A stretch of DNA of 48,851 nt from Candidatus Symbiopectobacterium sp. 'North America' (lineage in GTDB: Bacteria; Pseudomonadota; Gammaproteobacteria; Enterobacterales; Enterobacteriaceae). The notes beneath the pieces are model-generated. The model was not told where the DNA came from, made no database searches, and worked only from the letters and a program-made list of their open reading frames with translations. A program made the translations under genes and the position numbers. The stretch spans positions 1 to 48,851 of the forward strand of contig NZ_PEHF01000101.1 of assembly GCF_015762685.1 (NCBI RefSeq), written 5' to 3'. This document shows, one piece after another, positions 1-6,964 of this stretch (within the stretch, counting starts at the first letter, position 1; every line of letters starts with the position of its first letter).

Positions 1-425
1 AATCCAACGCTACAGCTGCAGATAAACCAACTCATATCAAACATGAAGGCGTGTTGCTGGAACATGGGAGCGCTCCTTACAACTTTAAGCCTGATATGAC
101 AAAGCCCGAAGGAGAGCGCGACGACAGTTATTACGTCAAGCTTCAGGGAAATCATGGAAAAGAAAAAGTGGTTTGGGGCGTCACTCTTGAAAGTGCTGTA
201 CAGGCCCTTGAAATCGGTGAGCGTGTAAGCCTTACGAACATGGGTAAAGAGACGGTGAAATGGGAGCAAAAACTTGCTAATGGTCAAACAGAGATGAGAT
301 CGGGAGAACGGGTTGCTTGGGAGGGACAGCCCCTTGATCGGGAGGTTGAAGTCGATGAGACGCAACAGCACCAGGATTATGAGCAATACCAGTCGTTTGA
401 AACCGATGGACCTTCGGTAGCATAA
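1..425 (+). CDS. Relaxase, C-terminal end (continues from base 48851)
   Basis: This is the 3' end of the relaxase gene that begins at 45848. Joining base 48851 (c) to bases 1-2 (aa) makes a CAA codon, and the frame then runs unbroken through 51 to the TAA at 423-425. The ORF can also be read as starting at GTG 51, but the residues before it match the linker that follows the preceding repeat in the relaxase, so that GTG is internal. The segment (about 140 codons) has a compact part with LLEHGSAPYNF and SYYVKL...VVWGVTLE, of the kind found at the end of large plasmid relaxases, and then an acidic, Gln-rich tail. Full protein about 1142 residues if the window is circular. Confidence 0.85.
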   Translation, partial: SNATAADKPTHIKHEGVLLEHGSAPYNFKPDMTKPEGERDDSYYVKLQGNHGKEKVVWGVTLESAVQALEIGERVSLTNMGKETVKWEQKLANGQTEMRSGERVAWEGQPLDREVEVDETQQHQDYEQYQSFETDGPSVA

Positions 426-477
426 ATTAACTGAAACGCTGGCCAGCATAAAGGTTTCAAAGTAGTCCATTTCTATC

Positions 478-503
478 AGCCAGGCATTGCCTGGCTTTTT
501 TTT
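478..503 (+). terminator. Rho-independent terminator after the relaxase gene
   Basis: AGCCAGGC-ATT-GCCTGGCT forms a perfect 8-bp hairpin directly followed by a run of T. It lies 53 bases after the relaxase stop and would end that transcript before the next gene. Confidence 0.9.
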
Positions 504-592
504 CGTCAATGAACTGTAACAATAATCTTGCAAGAGATCCATTTAGTGGTCTAAGCTAAGCACCATAGTAGGTATCGACGTGAGGTTAAAGG

Positions 593-802
593 ATGGCTGC
601 AGTCATTCTGAGTAAAAGAGTTGCAACAATAACCGAGCTGAAACGGAATCCAATGCGGACGATAGATGCTGCTGAAGGTGAAGTGGTCGCTATCATGAAC
701 CGCAATGAACCTGCTTTCTATTGTGTCCCCGTAAAGGAGTATGAAGACCTTCTCAAGTTGGCAGAAAGGGCTAGAAAAGACGCCAACCGGTTGATCGATT
801 GA
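593..802 (+). CDS. Phd/YefM (StbD)-like antitoxin without a toxin
   Basis: A 69-residue protein starting MAAVILSKRVATITELKRNP, with RNEPAFYCVPVKEYEDL in the middle. This is the DNA-binding N-terminal fold of Phd/YefM antitoxins and closely recalls StbD of plasmid stbDE modules. The usual family members have about 80-90 residues with a toxin-binding tail; here the tail is short. The start is ATG 593 with an AAAGG ribosome site just before it. No toxin ORF follows: the next 312 bases are the replication control region. It may be a remnant or a freestanding antitoxin acting against a chromosomal toxin. Family assignment is firm; function is inferred. Confidence 0.75.
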   Translation: MAAVILSKRVATITELKRNPMRTIDAAEGEVVAIMNRNEPAFYCVPVKEYEDLLKLAERARKDANRLID

Positions 803-1019
803 AGGATCTTTCTACAAATAGCGGGATTGTTAAATCTTATGAAATGTGAGATTTAACACATTAAAACAATCTGTTATGTGTCGTTGTAATTGATCCCGTG
901 AATTGATCATCATGATCGAACATGCTAAATTACGCTGGTTTACAAATTTGTGTGGGTGGGACGTTCCCCAAATAACGTCTAGGGATGGGAGATTGAGGCA
1001 CATGCCGATCTCCTGAATG

Positions 1020-1098
1020 CAAAAACCCCCTGAAAATCTCTATCGAACTTGCCGGAACGAAAGATAGTCAGGGGGTCATAAAGCAGGCGGCGTGCCTG
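1020..1098 (-). ncRNA. Antisense copy-control RNA (RNAI type)
   Basis: On the minus strand, TTGTAT (1132-1127), a 16-bp spacer and TATAAT (1110-1105) form a good promoter that would start RNA near 1098. The transcript then folds as a stem (ACCCCCTGA/TCAGGGGGT, 1025-1033 with 1068-1076; inner CTATC/GATAG) and ends in a T run at 1025-1021, so the hairpin is also the terminator. Size about 75-80 nt, as for RNAI of IncI/IncB/IncL-M plasmids. On the sense strand the loop at 1045-1062 carries a YUNR U-turn motif (CUUG, 1048-1051), typical of fast antisense pairing. Confidence 0.8.
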
Positions 1099-1148
1099 TA
1101 AAGGATTATAGCAAATGCGTAATCACATACAACCTCTTTTCACCGGCA
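1025..1148 (+). promoter_or_regulatory. repA mRNA leader with loop-to-downstream pseudoknot
   Basis: In the sense RNA the hairpin loop contains UGCCGG (1050-1055). The exact complement CCGGCA lies at 1143-1148, just upstream of the repA GTG start. In IncIalpha and IncB plasmids the same arrangement makes a pseudoknot that opens the rep start when the leader peptide is translated, and the antisense RNA blocks it. The pairing is seen in the sequence; the control model is established for those families. Confidence 0.8.
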
Positions 1149-1171
1149 TAAGTGCTGGCGGGTGTGAATAG
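1115..1171 (+). CDS. repA leader peptide (RepY/RepB-like, 18 residues)
   Basis: ATG 1115 with AAGGA at 1101-1105 opens an 18-codon frame, MRNHIQPLFTGISAGGCE, ending TAG 1169-1171. It spans the pseudoknot partner at 1143-1148 and ends 17 bases inside repA, which starts at GTG 1152 in another frame. This fits the translationally coupled leader peptides of IncI, IncB and IncL/M replicons: ribosomes that finish the leader melt the structure and reinitiate at repA. It is too short for ordinary gene finding. Confidence 0.75.
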   Translation: MRNHIQPLFTGISAGGCE

Positions 1172-2324
1172 CAGGCAGAATGCTGTTTCTGGCGGCTATC
1201 GTCAGGTTAAAGACCCGTTTCCCAAACCTTTAGATGACATAGACGCACCTCAATTTAGGTTGTCCCGACGTGGTGAAAATAATCGCCTGCGTAAAGGGCA
1301 GTCTAAGATCCATCGTCGCTATATTCCTGCGTTGTGCAGTGCTGTTCCGCGTGGTATGGCCAGTCGTGTCGTGGCGCGAATGGGCAGCCATGACTGGTGC
1401 CGTAATCCCGATCTCGTTGAACTGCGACGCCAGGGCTATACCCCGTACACAAAACGTAAAGATCCAACATACCAGCCCAAACCGATGCGCATACACGCAC
1501 GTTCCGAGTCACGGGAAGCCCTCACGGCCTTGTCGCTGGCGCTGGCCGCCAATTGTGACTACAACCCGGACAATGATTATCCGTTCGAAATCATGGCCCC
1601 CTTCGAGCACATCGCCCAGGCGATGGGGATGCTGCACGTCTACGAGAATGGACGTAAATCCTATGATCCGCCACGGCATGCGTTGTCCGTGATGGAGCAG
1701 CTGGGTTACGTCATTGTTCTGCATGGCAAGGACAGCGAGTCCGGGCAAAACAAGCCGCTGCGCGTGTGGCTGTCTGAACAGTTCTTTACGTCACGCGGTA
1801 TTACCGTAGACGAGATCCGTCAATGGCTGGGGCAGTTCAAACGCTGGGCGGTGGAAAAAGGACTGACGGAAACCCTGCGCCGCAAATACGAGCGGCATCT
1901 GTTGCGTATCGAACGGATTGGGATCGACCTTGCTGATAGGCACTCGCTACGTAACCGGCTGCGGCAGATCAAGCGCTGGGTGGTCAGTCCTGACCTGGCC
2001 AAACGCAAACAGGCGAAAGTGTCGGAGCTGGAACAGGCGTTGGATAACGTGGATGCTCAGGAGCGTGGCCAGAATGCTCAGCGCCTGGATTTATTCCTCG
2101 ATGAATCCTTGCAGAAGGTTAGTCGTCTTGGTAAGCGCCGGCAGCCACGGCAGGAAGCGTATTATCAGGCATTCGTCAAATGGTCAACCAGCGCCAAAGT
2201 TCCTAGATACGAGGTTATAAAGCTGGAACAGGAGCTTAAGCAGCAATATCCGGCATTATTAAATTCCGATCCTGAAGCCTACTACAGGCTGCTGCTGACG
2301 CGTGCCGGCGTTCTCAACGTATAA
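1152..2324 (+). CDS. repA: Replication initiation protein RepA (IncI/IncL-M/IncFII class)
   Basis: A 390-residue basic protein from GTG 1152. Features that recall plasmid RepA proteins of the IncFII_repA family: PKPMRIHARSESREALTAL, then LGYVIVLHGKDSE, a long helical Arg/Lys-rich middle (LRRKYERHLLRIERIG), and a C-terminal helical end. It would bind the origin just downstream and load the host replisome. Expression depends on the leader peptide, pseudoknot and antisense RNA upstream. Known relatives have about 340-350 residues, so the extreme N-terminus may be longer here or the true start may be internal. Family assignment is firm; the exact incompatibility group is not. Confidence 0.9.
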   Translation: MLAGVNSRQNAVSGGYRQVKDPFPKPLDDIDAPQFRLSRRGENNRLRKGQSKIHRRYIPALCSAVPRGMASRVVARMGSHDWCRNPDLVELRRQGYTPYTKRKDPTYQPKPMRIHARSESREALTALSLALAANCDYNPDNDYPFEIMAPFEHIAQAMGMLHVYENGRKSYDPPRHALSVMEQLGYVIVLHGKDSESGQNKPLRVWLSEQFFTSRGITVDEIRQWLGQFKRWAVEKGLTETLRRKYERHLLRIERIGIDLADRHSLRNRLRQIKRWVVSPDLAKRKQAKVSELEQALDNVDAQERGQNAQRLDLFLDESLQKVSRLGKRRQPRQEAYYQAFVKWSTSAKVPRYEVIKLEQELKQQYPALLNSDPEAYYRLLLTRAGVLNV

Positions 2325-2929
2325 CCAACCCCGCTTTTCCTCATCAACCTCCCTTTTCATCGTGGTAGCACCTCACGAGGGCTCTCTTGCGCCAGATTTG
2401 GCTTTTCGTATGATTTTTAACCTTCGCGCTGGAAGCGCTCTCCCATTCTGGCCATTTTTTTATACGCGTCTGTTCATCATTGAGGCGTTAGCCATTAAAA
2501 AACATCATTAACTTCGAATAGTGCAGTTAATTTCGAATAAGATGGTTAGTTTCGAACATTATTTCTGAACAAAAGAAGCCCTTCAAAAAGGGAGTAGTTA
2601 TATGCGCGGCGTAAACGCCTGCGCGATGTAGCACCCTCCGCTCTGCTCCGGGCAAAAAAACTCCCTCAACACTTACGCTTGTGCGACAACCAAAAATGAC
2701 CGCCCTTGCAGCGAGCTACGCTCGCGCCGGTTCGGATATCGCTTTGCTCTTTGTTAGGGGTTGTACGCCGGAACCCCAGAAAATTCCGTCACCAAAGCTA
2801 AAGACCATATAATTTGCATGACACTGAATAAATTACGGGTTATGTGACAAATTTCAGCGTCAAAATCGTTGTTTTAATGGTTGTCATTCAAGCGCTCGTT
2901 TATGTGACAGTACAGCCAACACTGGTTGC
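2325..2929. other. Probable origin of replication region (oriV), no gene
   Basis: In RepA plasmids of this class the origin lies just downstream of repA (CIS then oriV), so this is the expected place. It holds three 19-bp-phased repeats (2508-2558) and two copies of TTATGTGACA exactly 60 bp apart (2840-2849 and 2900-2909). A reading frame at 2302-2511 overlaps the end of repA and shows no protein-like features. I found no perfect DnaA box here; the only perfect one seen is at 5656-5664. Confidence 0.6.
2508..2558 (+). repeat. Three 19-bp-phased direct repeats, TTARYTTCGAAYA
   Basis: TTAACTTCGAATA (2508), TTAATTTCGAATA (2527) and TTAGTTTCGAACA (2546) repeat at exactly 19-bp spacing, about 180 bp after the repA stop. 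Each contains TTCGAA. They look like iterated binding sites for RepA or another origin protein. Confidence 0.7.
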
Positions 2930-3265
2930 GGAAAAATCTAGGTTTCCGGCGTAGAGCCCCTGTTACCTCCCGCTAATCGCGGGCAAAAAATTAGTCCGAG
3001 AATTAAGCCGCTAAACGTCTGCGGCCAAGGCCGCATTCGTTAAGCCCCCGGAAATCGTGCGCACGCCGCCGCTACGCGTCATCGCGCCCACTCACCGGGG
3101 CAAGGGCTTAAATTAGCCATAACGCGGTGGTAAGCCCGTTTAGCTTGGCAGGAAAGGGGGGGTTAATCGCGATCTAACAGACCGTAAGGCCCGGCGGTCT
3201 AGCAACAGCACCACATGGAACCAGGTTGTGCCGCCTTCTATGCGCTTTGCGCATAAAAAAGCTGG
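2930..3265 (+). repeat. Diverged copy (R4) of the GC-rich leading-region block
   Basis: AAGCCCCCGGAAATC at about 3043, followed by CTCACCGGGGCAAGG and TTAGCTTGGCAGG, and then GTGCCGCCTT..ATGCGCTTTGCGCATAAAAAA at about 3228-3260, parallel the blocks at 36650-36780 and 38670-38925 in order and orientation. It carries a small hairpin (TGCGCTTTGCGCA, 3241-3253) followed by A residues. No convincing gene. Confidence 0.65.
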
Positions 3266-3294
3266 TTGTCACCAGCTCTTAAAAAGGTAAGGGG

Positions 3295-3344
3295 TGTAAT
3301 ATATCGTATTTACCATGTAAATACAATGTTGTATGTACAACGAC
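3295..3344. promoter_or_regulatory. Repeats downstream of the partition operon
   Basis: GTATTTACCATGTAAATAC and TGTTGTATGTACAACG repeat the motifs seen between and upstream of the two partition genes. They are probably part of the same set of binding sites. Confidence 0.5.
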
Positions 3345-3641
3345 TTACATTTTTTTTGACTCAAGTAACCACACGTTAATTTGGCCTTCATCTGTCTTAC
3401 TGTAGCCATAAGCCATCGCTTTCAATATGTCTGTTTTGTTATGTCCTGTTCTACCTGCTTCGGATTCCAGAATATCAATCAGCCACTGAGGTAAGCGGAA
3501 AGTTGTCGGGGTGGTTTTACTGGTGTAATGATTGGGACGACGTTCTCCGGCTGCAATAAACTGCGCCTTTTCTGTAGCTGAGGGTTGGCCAGTCTGAGGA
3601 ACATTAGCTGCGACTGCTGGTTTTTTCAGTTGGATTGCCAT
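3345..3641 (-). CDS. Ribbon-helix-helix partition partner (ParG/ParB-like)
   Basis: A 98-residue protein. The first 45 residues are flexible and polar; then PTTFRLPQWLIDILESEAGRTGHNKTDILKAMAYGY has the strand-helix-helix pattern of ribbon-helix-helix DNA-binding proteins. It follows the ParA gene on the same strand with a 91-base gap that is full of TGTAC and GTATTTA repeats. Known type Ib partition modules pair a small ParA with such a protein, which binds the centromere and represses the operon. It is also the obvious candidate to bind the same motif at leading-region promoters. Role inferred from fold and position. Confidence 0.75.
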   Translation of the reverse strand: MAIQLKKPAVAANVPQTGQPSATEKAQFIAAGERRPNHYTSKTTPTTFRLPQWLIDILESEAGRTGHNKTDILKAMAYGYSKTDEGQINVWLLESKKM

Positions 3642-3732
3642 TTTGAGTCACCGTATTGACGCTGTATTAACATGCGTTGATTTTATAAAAAATACAATGT
3701 ACTGTCAATGTATGTACATTGTATTTATCATG
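3642..3732. promoter_or_regulatory. Repeat-rich spacer between parA and its partner
   Basis: Contains AATACAATGTAC, AATGTATGTACATTGTATTT and related half-sites. The core ATGTATGTACATTGTAT is close to a palindrome. These repeats match those upstream of parA and suggest binding sites for the partition partner inside the operon. Confidence 0.55.
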
Positions 3733-4389
3733 TCAAATAATGCCGATTTCTTGCGAAAGCAGCTCAATCTGTGCTTTTGCTTTGCCCAGAGAAGAGGCTC
3801 TAAGCAAGTCGTGAACGCCAGCACCTTCGTTGCAAGCAGCTTCGAAACAATCAATTTCCGAAATACGTGTTTTAAGTGGCTGCACAAACGCTTCATCGCT
3901 ACACAACTCGTTATGCAGAGAAACAGCATCACTGAGTTTGTTCGGTTTAACACGTGTCATGACTACCCTGGCCACAAGTTTTGGGTTGTGAATACGCGCT
4001 TTATTGATAGTTTCTGACAGCGTAGTTAGCGTTTCACGTTCAAATGCAGAGGATGGTTTAACGCAGGTAAGTAAAATGTCTGCTACAGATGCAGCGCTAC
4101 GAAATTCGGTACTGTCATGACCGGCGCAATCAACCAACACAACGGAGAAAAACTTATCGAGTTGCATAATCTCTTTAGCTACATCATTACCATATGCTTC
4201 AAAAACGGGAATGTCCGTAAGTCCGTTAGCGATTCGTTTCTCACGCCAGGACAGTACGTCTGCATTTCTGTCGGTTTTCAAAATAGCAACGGTTATTCCT
4301 CGATTTTTTAACATGGAAGCCTGGTTGGTTGCTGTTGTTGTTTTGCCTACTCCGCCTTTGTCGGAGTGATAAACCACTTTTTTAGCCAT
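3733..4389 (-). CDS. parA: ParA-type partition ATPase
   Basis: A 218-residue ParA/MinD-family ATPase. The deviant Walker A KGGVGKTTTATN lies at residues 11-22, the A' region includes VAILKTDRNADVLSW, and Walker B is FSVVLVDCAGHDS. It is short and lacks an N-terminal HTH, so it belongs to the small ParA class (type Ib) whose expression is controlled by the partner protein. It would pull plasmid copies apart on the nucleoid. A dense group of repeats sits directly upstream (4390-4594) and the partner follows on the same strand. Confidence 0.9.
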   Translation of the reverse strand: MAKKVVYHSDKGGVGKTTTATNQASMLKNRGITVAILKTDRNADVLSWREKRIANGLTDIPVFEAYGNDVAKEIMQLDKFFSVVLVDCAGHDSTEFRSAASVADILLTCVKPSSAFERETLTTLSETINKARIHNPKLVARVVMTRVKPNKLSDAVSLHNELCSDEAFVQPLKTRISEIDCFEAACNEGAGVHDLLRASSLGKAKAQIELLSQEIGII

Positions 4390-4594
4390 ATTACCCGCCT
4401 ATTAAATGTACAGACATAGTATGTACAGCGTTAATACGGAATGTTTGTGTATGTACGCTGTGTTTCTATCGTATGATATGCTTGTATTGCTTATGTATTT
4501 ATATCGTATTTACCATAAGGTGTAAATACGTTGATAATACTTTAGTGTATGTACGTTGTTATTACGGTGTAATTAATATTTTGTATTTACGGTG
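4390..4594. promoter_or_regulatory. parA promoter and likely centromere repeats
   Basis: An AT-rich stretch with recurring GTATGTAC (three close copies), AATGTACAG, and GTATTTAC / GTAAATAC elements. It lies between the parA start and the resolvase end, so it serves as promoter, operator and probably parS-type centromere. The TGTAC core is the same as in the palindromes at 34345, 36880 and 37422. Confidence 0.65.
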
Positions 4595-5416
4595 TTAATA
4601 CGTTTTATCGAGCATCAGCCGTGATGTGGTTAAATCCATAGTGAAGGACAGTCCCTTTGTTACCAGAACATCGAGCGCAAAAACCCGCGTATAAGCTTCT
4701 GTGCTGCGACTGTAGCGGTGACCAAGCAATCCCTGTAAGACCTTCTGCGGCACGCCGTTCATCAGCAGGTGCATAGCAAAGCTATGTCTGAAGGTGTGCG
4801 GTGTAACCGTTATAAGGAACGTTACTCCGTCACGTTCAGCGCGATCCAATGCTCCTGTAAGCCAATTAAGCGGCGTCTGGCGGGAAGTAATGTCCCACAC
4901 CGGTTGATGCTTCACCCGCTTGCGCCAGGTCGCCAAAAATTCCCGCATTCGCTGTGCGTAAGCCGCATCGAGCAACGGCACGATGCGCGTGCCAGGCTCC
5001 TTGGGTTTTCGGTAGCGTGGATCGGGATGTACCGGCTCCGCTTTGGTGGAGGGGCGACCTGGGCCGCGACGGGCTTCATGGTTCCGCTGCTTGAGGGTTT
5101 TGATAACGGCCACCGGTTGCGGATGTTGTCTCGATGGCTCCAGCACAAAATCCACCGGACGCAGTGCCAGGGCTTCATTCAGTCTCGCGCCGGTGTTCCA
5201 CAGCGTATCGAAGTACATGCGTTGAGTCAGGTCGTCGAAGTACGACAGCAGAATGGCCACTTCCGGCGCTAGCAGATATTTAGGTAGTTCACCGCCCAGC
5301 TGCGCGGCGTAATCGCGCATTGCCCTGGCGGTAGCAAAGGGTAGGGGGGCGTTGACCGGATCATGCCAGACGTCGCTACGTGAATTCTGCAAAATTTCGC
5401 GGGGTAATTGACTCAA
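4595..5416 (-). CDS. Tyrosine site-specific recombinase, ResD-like
   Basis: A 273-residue tyrosine recombinase. The catalytic set is visible: Arg in TGARLNEAL (about residue 78), HTFRH (207-211), the second His in GLLGH (about 233) and Tyr in STEAYTRVF (about 242). Length and arrangement fit the F-plasmid D protein (ResD) that resolves plasmid dimers at rfsF. A charged insert (RRGPGRPSTKAEP) lies between the first Arg and the HxxR box. The probable site lies immediately upstream at 5417-5735. The role in dimer resolution is inferred from family and context. Confidence 0.85.
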   Translation of the reverse strand: MSQLPREILQNSRSDVWHDPVNAPLPFATARAMRDYAAQLGGELPKYLLAPEVAILLSYFDDLTQRMYFDTLWNTGARLNEALALRPVDFVLEPSRQHPQPVAVIKTLKQRNHEARRGPGRPSTKAEPVHPDPRYRKPKEPGTRIVPLLDAAYAQRMREFLATWRKRVKHQPVWDITSRQTPLNWLTGALDRAERDGVTFLITVTPHTFRHSFAMHLLMNGVPQKVLQGLLGHRYSRSTEAYTRVFALDVLVTKGLSFTMDLTTSRLMLDKTY

Positions 5417-5735
5417 TTTTCAAAATCTCGCTAGCACCAGGTATGACAACAATTATGACGCAAAGCCGTGCGCTGTCCGATCACAATAATTCCCTTTTAC
5501 CCATGCCGGGTGTTGGACATTTTTTCCGATAGTGCCAAATTGTCCAGTGTCGGGGGCGTGTTTTCCAACAGAACGGGGCAGGGCAGGGGGCCCTGGCCAG
5601 CGGGCAGACACTACATGTGGTGCGCCAGTCAGCTGGACGGGACACCAGATGTTGATTATCCACAGAAACCGGGGATAAGGTCGGGATAACTGGACAGAAA
5701 CACGCTTCTGTCCAAAAGGGGATGTTTAATAAACC
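5417..5735. other. Probable resolution site, with inverted repeats and a DnaA box
   Basis: No convincing gene. The stretch carries TGTCCAG/CTGGACA-type repeats, a perfect inverted repeat TGGACAGAA-ACACGC-TTCTGTCCA (5691-5714) and a perfect DnaA box TTATCCACA (5656-5664). In F the ResD target rfsF lies in an origin segment, so a recombination site next to a DnaA box is a close parallel. Part of the inverted repeat may also act as a terminator for the minus-strand operon ending at 5736. Confidence 0.6.
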
Positions 5736-6152
5736 TTATCCCTCATAGGCTTTTTTTATTTTCAGCGTTACCGCGCCAAATTCTTTCTTGTGTGGGCCAT
5801 AGTAATAACCGTTTACCGCAGTGAAAATATCTTTGGCATCTTTACCACCAAATTTGTTCATGAGTAGCCAGGCTGCTGCGCGGTAGTTCTGACAGGGGTT
5901 AGTTTTGATCTCATTTTCTGTAGCGCCAATGCCAGAGGCCGCGAGAGGTATGATTTCTTTATACAATCTCATTGGTCCATAAAAAGTATCTTTGGGGCGT
6001 GATATTTCTTTAGCGCTCATAACCGAAAGAAGACCCGCTGGCACTCTATACTCAGTTTCTGCATCAGAGGCACAGTTTTGTGTAGCTGCGTAAGCGGTTG
6101 AACTTATTACTGTAGAAATCAGAAAAGCAGTAATTAAAGTTTTAAACATCAT
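5736..6152 (-). CDS. Secreted lytic-transglycosylase-like protein
   Basis: A 138-residue protein with a signal peptide (residues 1-22, ending AYA). The mature part resembles VirB1-type transglycosylases: EYRVPAGLLSVMSAKEIS at the position of the catalytic Glu helix, then NPCQNYRAAAWLLMNKFGG and FTAVNGYYYG, which parallel DPCQNIFVGAWIL and GAYNAG in the pilus enzyme at 33008. The usual glycine-rich GLMQI segment is absent, so activity is uncertain. It starts inside the stop of the upstream HTH gene (ATGA overlap), so the two are coupled. Third transglycosylase-like protein on this plasmid. Confidence 0.65.
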   Translation of the reverse strand: MMFKTLITAFLISTVISSTAYAATQNCASDAETEYRVPAGLLSVMSAKEISRPKDTFYGPMRLYKEIIPLAASGIGATENEIKTNPCQNYRAAAWLLMNKFGGKDAKDIFTAVNGYYYGPHKKEFGAVTLKIKKAYEG

Positions 6153-6328
6153 CTGTTGCCTTGTAATTGTATCGTTAGTGCAAAAGTGGCCAGCTCCACC
6201 AACTTAGATACTTCGTCCGCATTCTCATAGCGTTTATAAGTGCGCAAACTGATACCTAACTCTTCAGCCGCCCGTTCTTGATCCCAGTTAAATCCGCGCC
6301 GCCAAAGACGCAACTCAAATCCGGTCAT
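6149..6328 (-). CDS. Small XRE-type HTH regulator (59 residues)
   Basis: An unlisted short frame from ATG 6328 to TGA 6149. The protein begins MTGFELRLWRRGFNWDQE and continues RAAEELGISLRTYKRYEN, a clear helix-turn-helix of the XRE/Cro class. Its stop overlaps the start of the transglycosylase-like gene by ATGA. A perfect 9-bp inverted repeat (6340-6360) lies 11 bases upstream of its start, as expected for an autorepressor. Gene and fold are well supported; regulation is inferred. Confidence 0.75.
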   Translation of the reverse strand: MTGFELRLWRRGFNWDQERAAEELGISLRTYKRYENADEVSKLVELATFALTIQLQGNR

Positions 6329-6339
6329 AACTGTTCAAT

Positions 6340-6360
6340 AAAGTGACATTTTGTCACTTT
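6340..6360. promoter_or_regulatory. Operator palindrome AAAGTGACA-TTT-TGTCACTTT
   Basis: Perfect 9-bp arms with a 3-base centre, immediately upstream of the 59-residue HTH gene. Probably its own binding site. Confidence 0.7.
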
Positions 6361-6658
6361 TTAACACACTGTATACGGGGATGCAAGAAAATGGACAGAA
6401 TTACCTCAACGTCTAATTCAGCAGCCGGATCACTGCCAGTGTGACGGGCAATCCAGGCAATGCGATCCGGAGTTGTGCCGCGTTTTGTTTAAATCAACGG
6501 GTACAGTAGCAGCTGAAAAATCGCTGGCCATGTGCTGCAGCCGCTTGCCGTCTTATGAAGCATGTGTTGTTTTTATTCCTTCATGTTCCTTTATGGTTGC
6601 ATGATGCTCCTTTTTAGGATACATTTTAAATGCAGGTTATATGATAACGAGGTATAGG
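6361..6658. other. Intergenic region upstream of higBA
   Basis: No gene of convincing length on either strand. It separates the minus-strand HTH operon from plus-strand higBA and must hold promoters for both. The stretch before higB is AT-rich (TTTTTAGGATACATTTTAAATGCAGGTTATATGAT). Confidence 0.4.
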
Positions 6659-6955
6659 ATGATAGGGGGCTTTAGGGATGGGGATAGCGGGACGCTCGCA
6701 ATTTTCTACCTTGATAATGTGCGCAGCCGGGAAATTCCGGCCAGTATTGAAAACCCGTTACGCCGCAAGCTATCTCTTATAGAAGCTGCCACAACGGAAA
6801 AGTCACTTTTCGCACCACGCAGCAATAACTATGAAAGGCTTACAGGAAATTTCAAAGGATGGTCAAGCATCCGTGTATCAATTCAGTGGCGGTTAATTTT
6901 CCGTTGGCGCGATGGACATGCATACGATCTTTACCTTGATCCACACAAATATTAA
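6659..6955 (+). CDS. higB: HigB-type toxin (module 1)
   Basis: A RelE/HigB-family mRNA interferase of 98 residues. The fold is recognisable from FRDGDSGTLAIF, IPASIENPLRRKLSLIEAA, RLTGNFKGWSSIRVSIQWRLIF and YDLYLDPHKY; the last block is the conserved C-terminal strand. The frame could also start at ATG 6641, but ATG 6659 matches the usual HigB N-terminus and has CGAGG at 6648-6652. HigA follows after 9 bases, in the toxin-first order of higBA. Function: cuts mRNA on ribosomes until neutralised by HigA, favouring plasmid-bearing cells. Confidence 0.85.
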   Translation: MIGGFRDGDSGTLAIFYLDNVRSREIPASIENPLRRKLSLIEAATTEKSLFAPRSNNYERLTGNFKGWSSIRVSIQWRLIFRWRDGHAYDLYLDPHKY

Positions 6956-6964
6956 GGGGGCAAT

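Noticed and set aside
51..425. A separate 124-residue gene starting at GTG 51
   Set aside because: The frame continues upstream to base 1 and joins the relaxase frame at 48851; no ribosome site precedes GTG 51.
2302..2511. 69-codon frame after repA
   Set aside because: Overlaps the repA end, no ribosome site, lies in the expected origin region and shows no protein-like pattern.
3643..4017. 124-codon frame antisense to parA
   Set aside because: Mirror of a clearly coding ATPase gene; no independent start signal.
5468..5689. Frames on both strands within the resolution site
   Set aside because: They coincide with inverted repeats and the DnaA box; composition is not protein-like.
6361..6640. 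Remnant gene on the minus strand (34-codon frame beginning near 6533)
   Set aside because: Too short, no ribosome site, no recognised motif; treated as intergenic.
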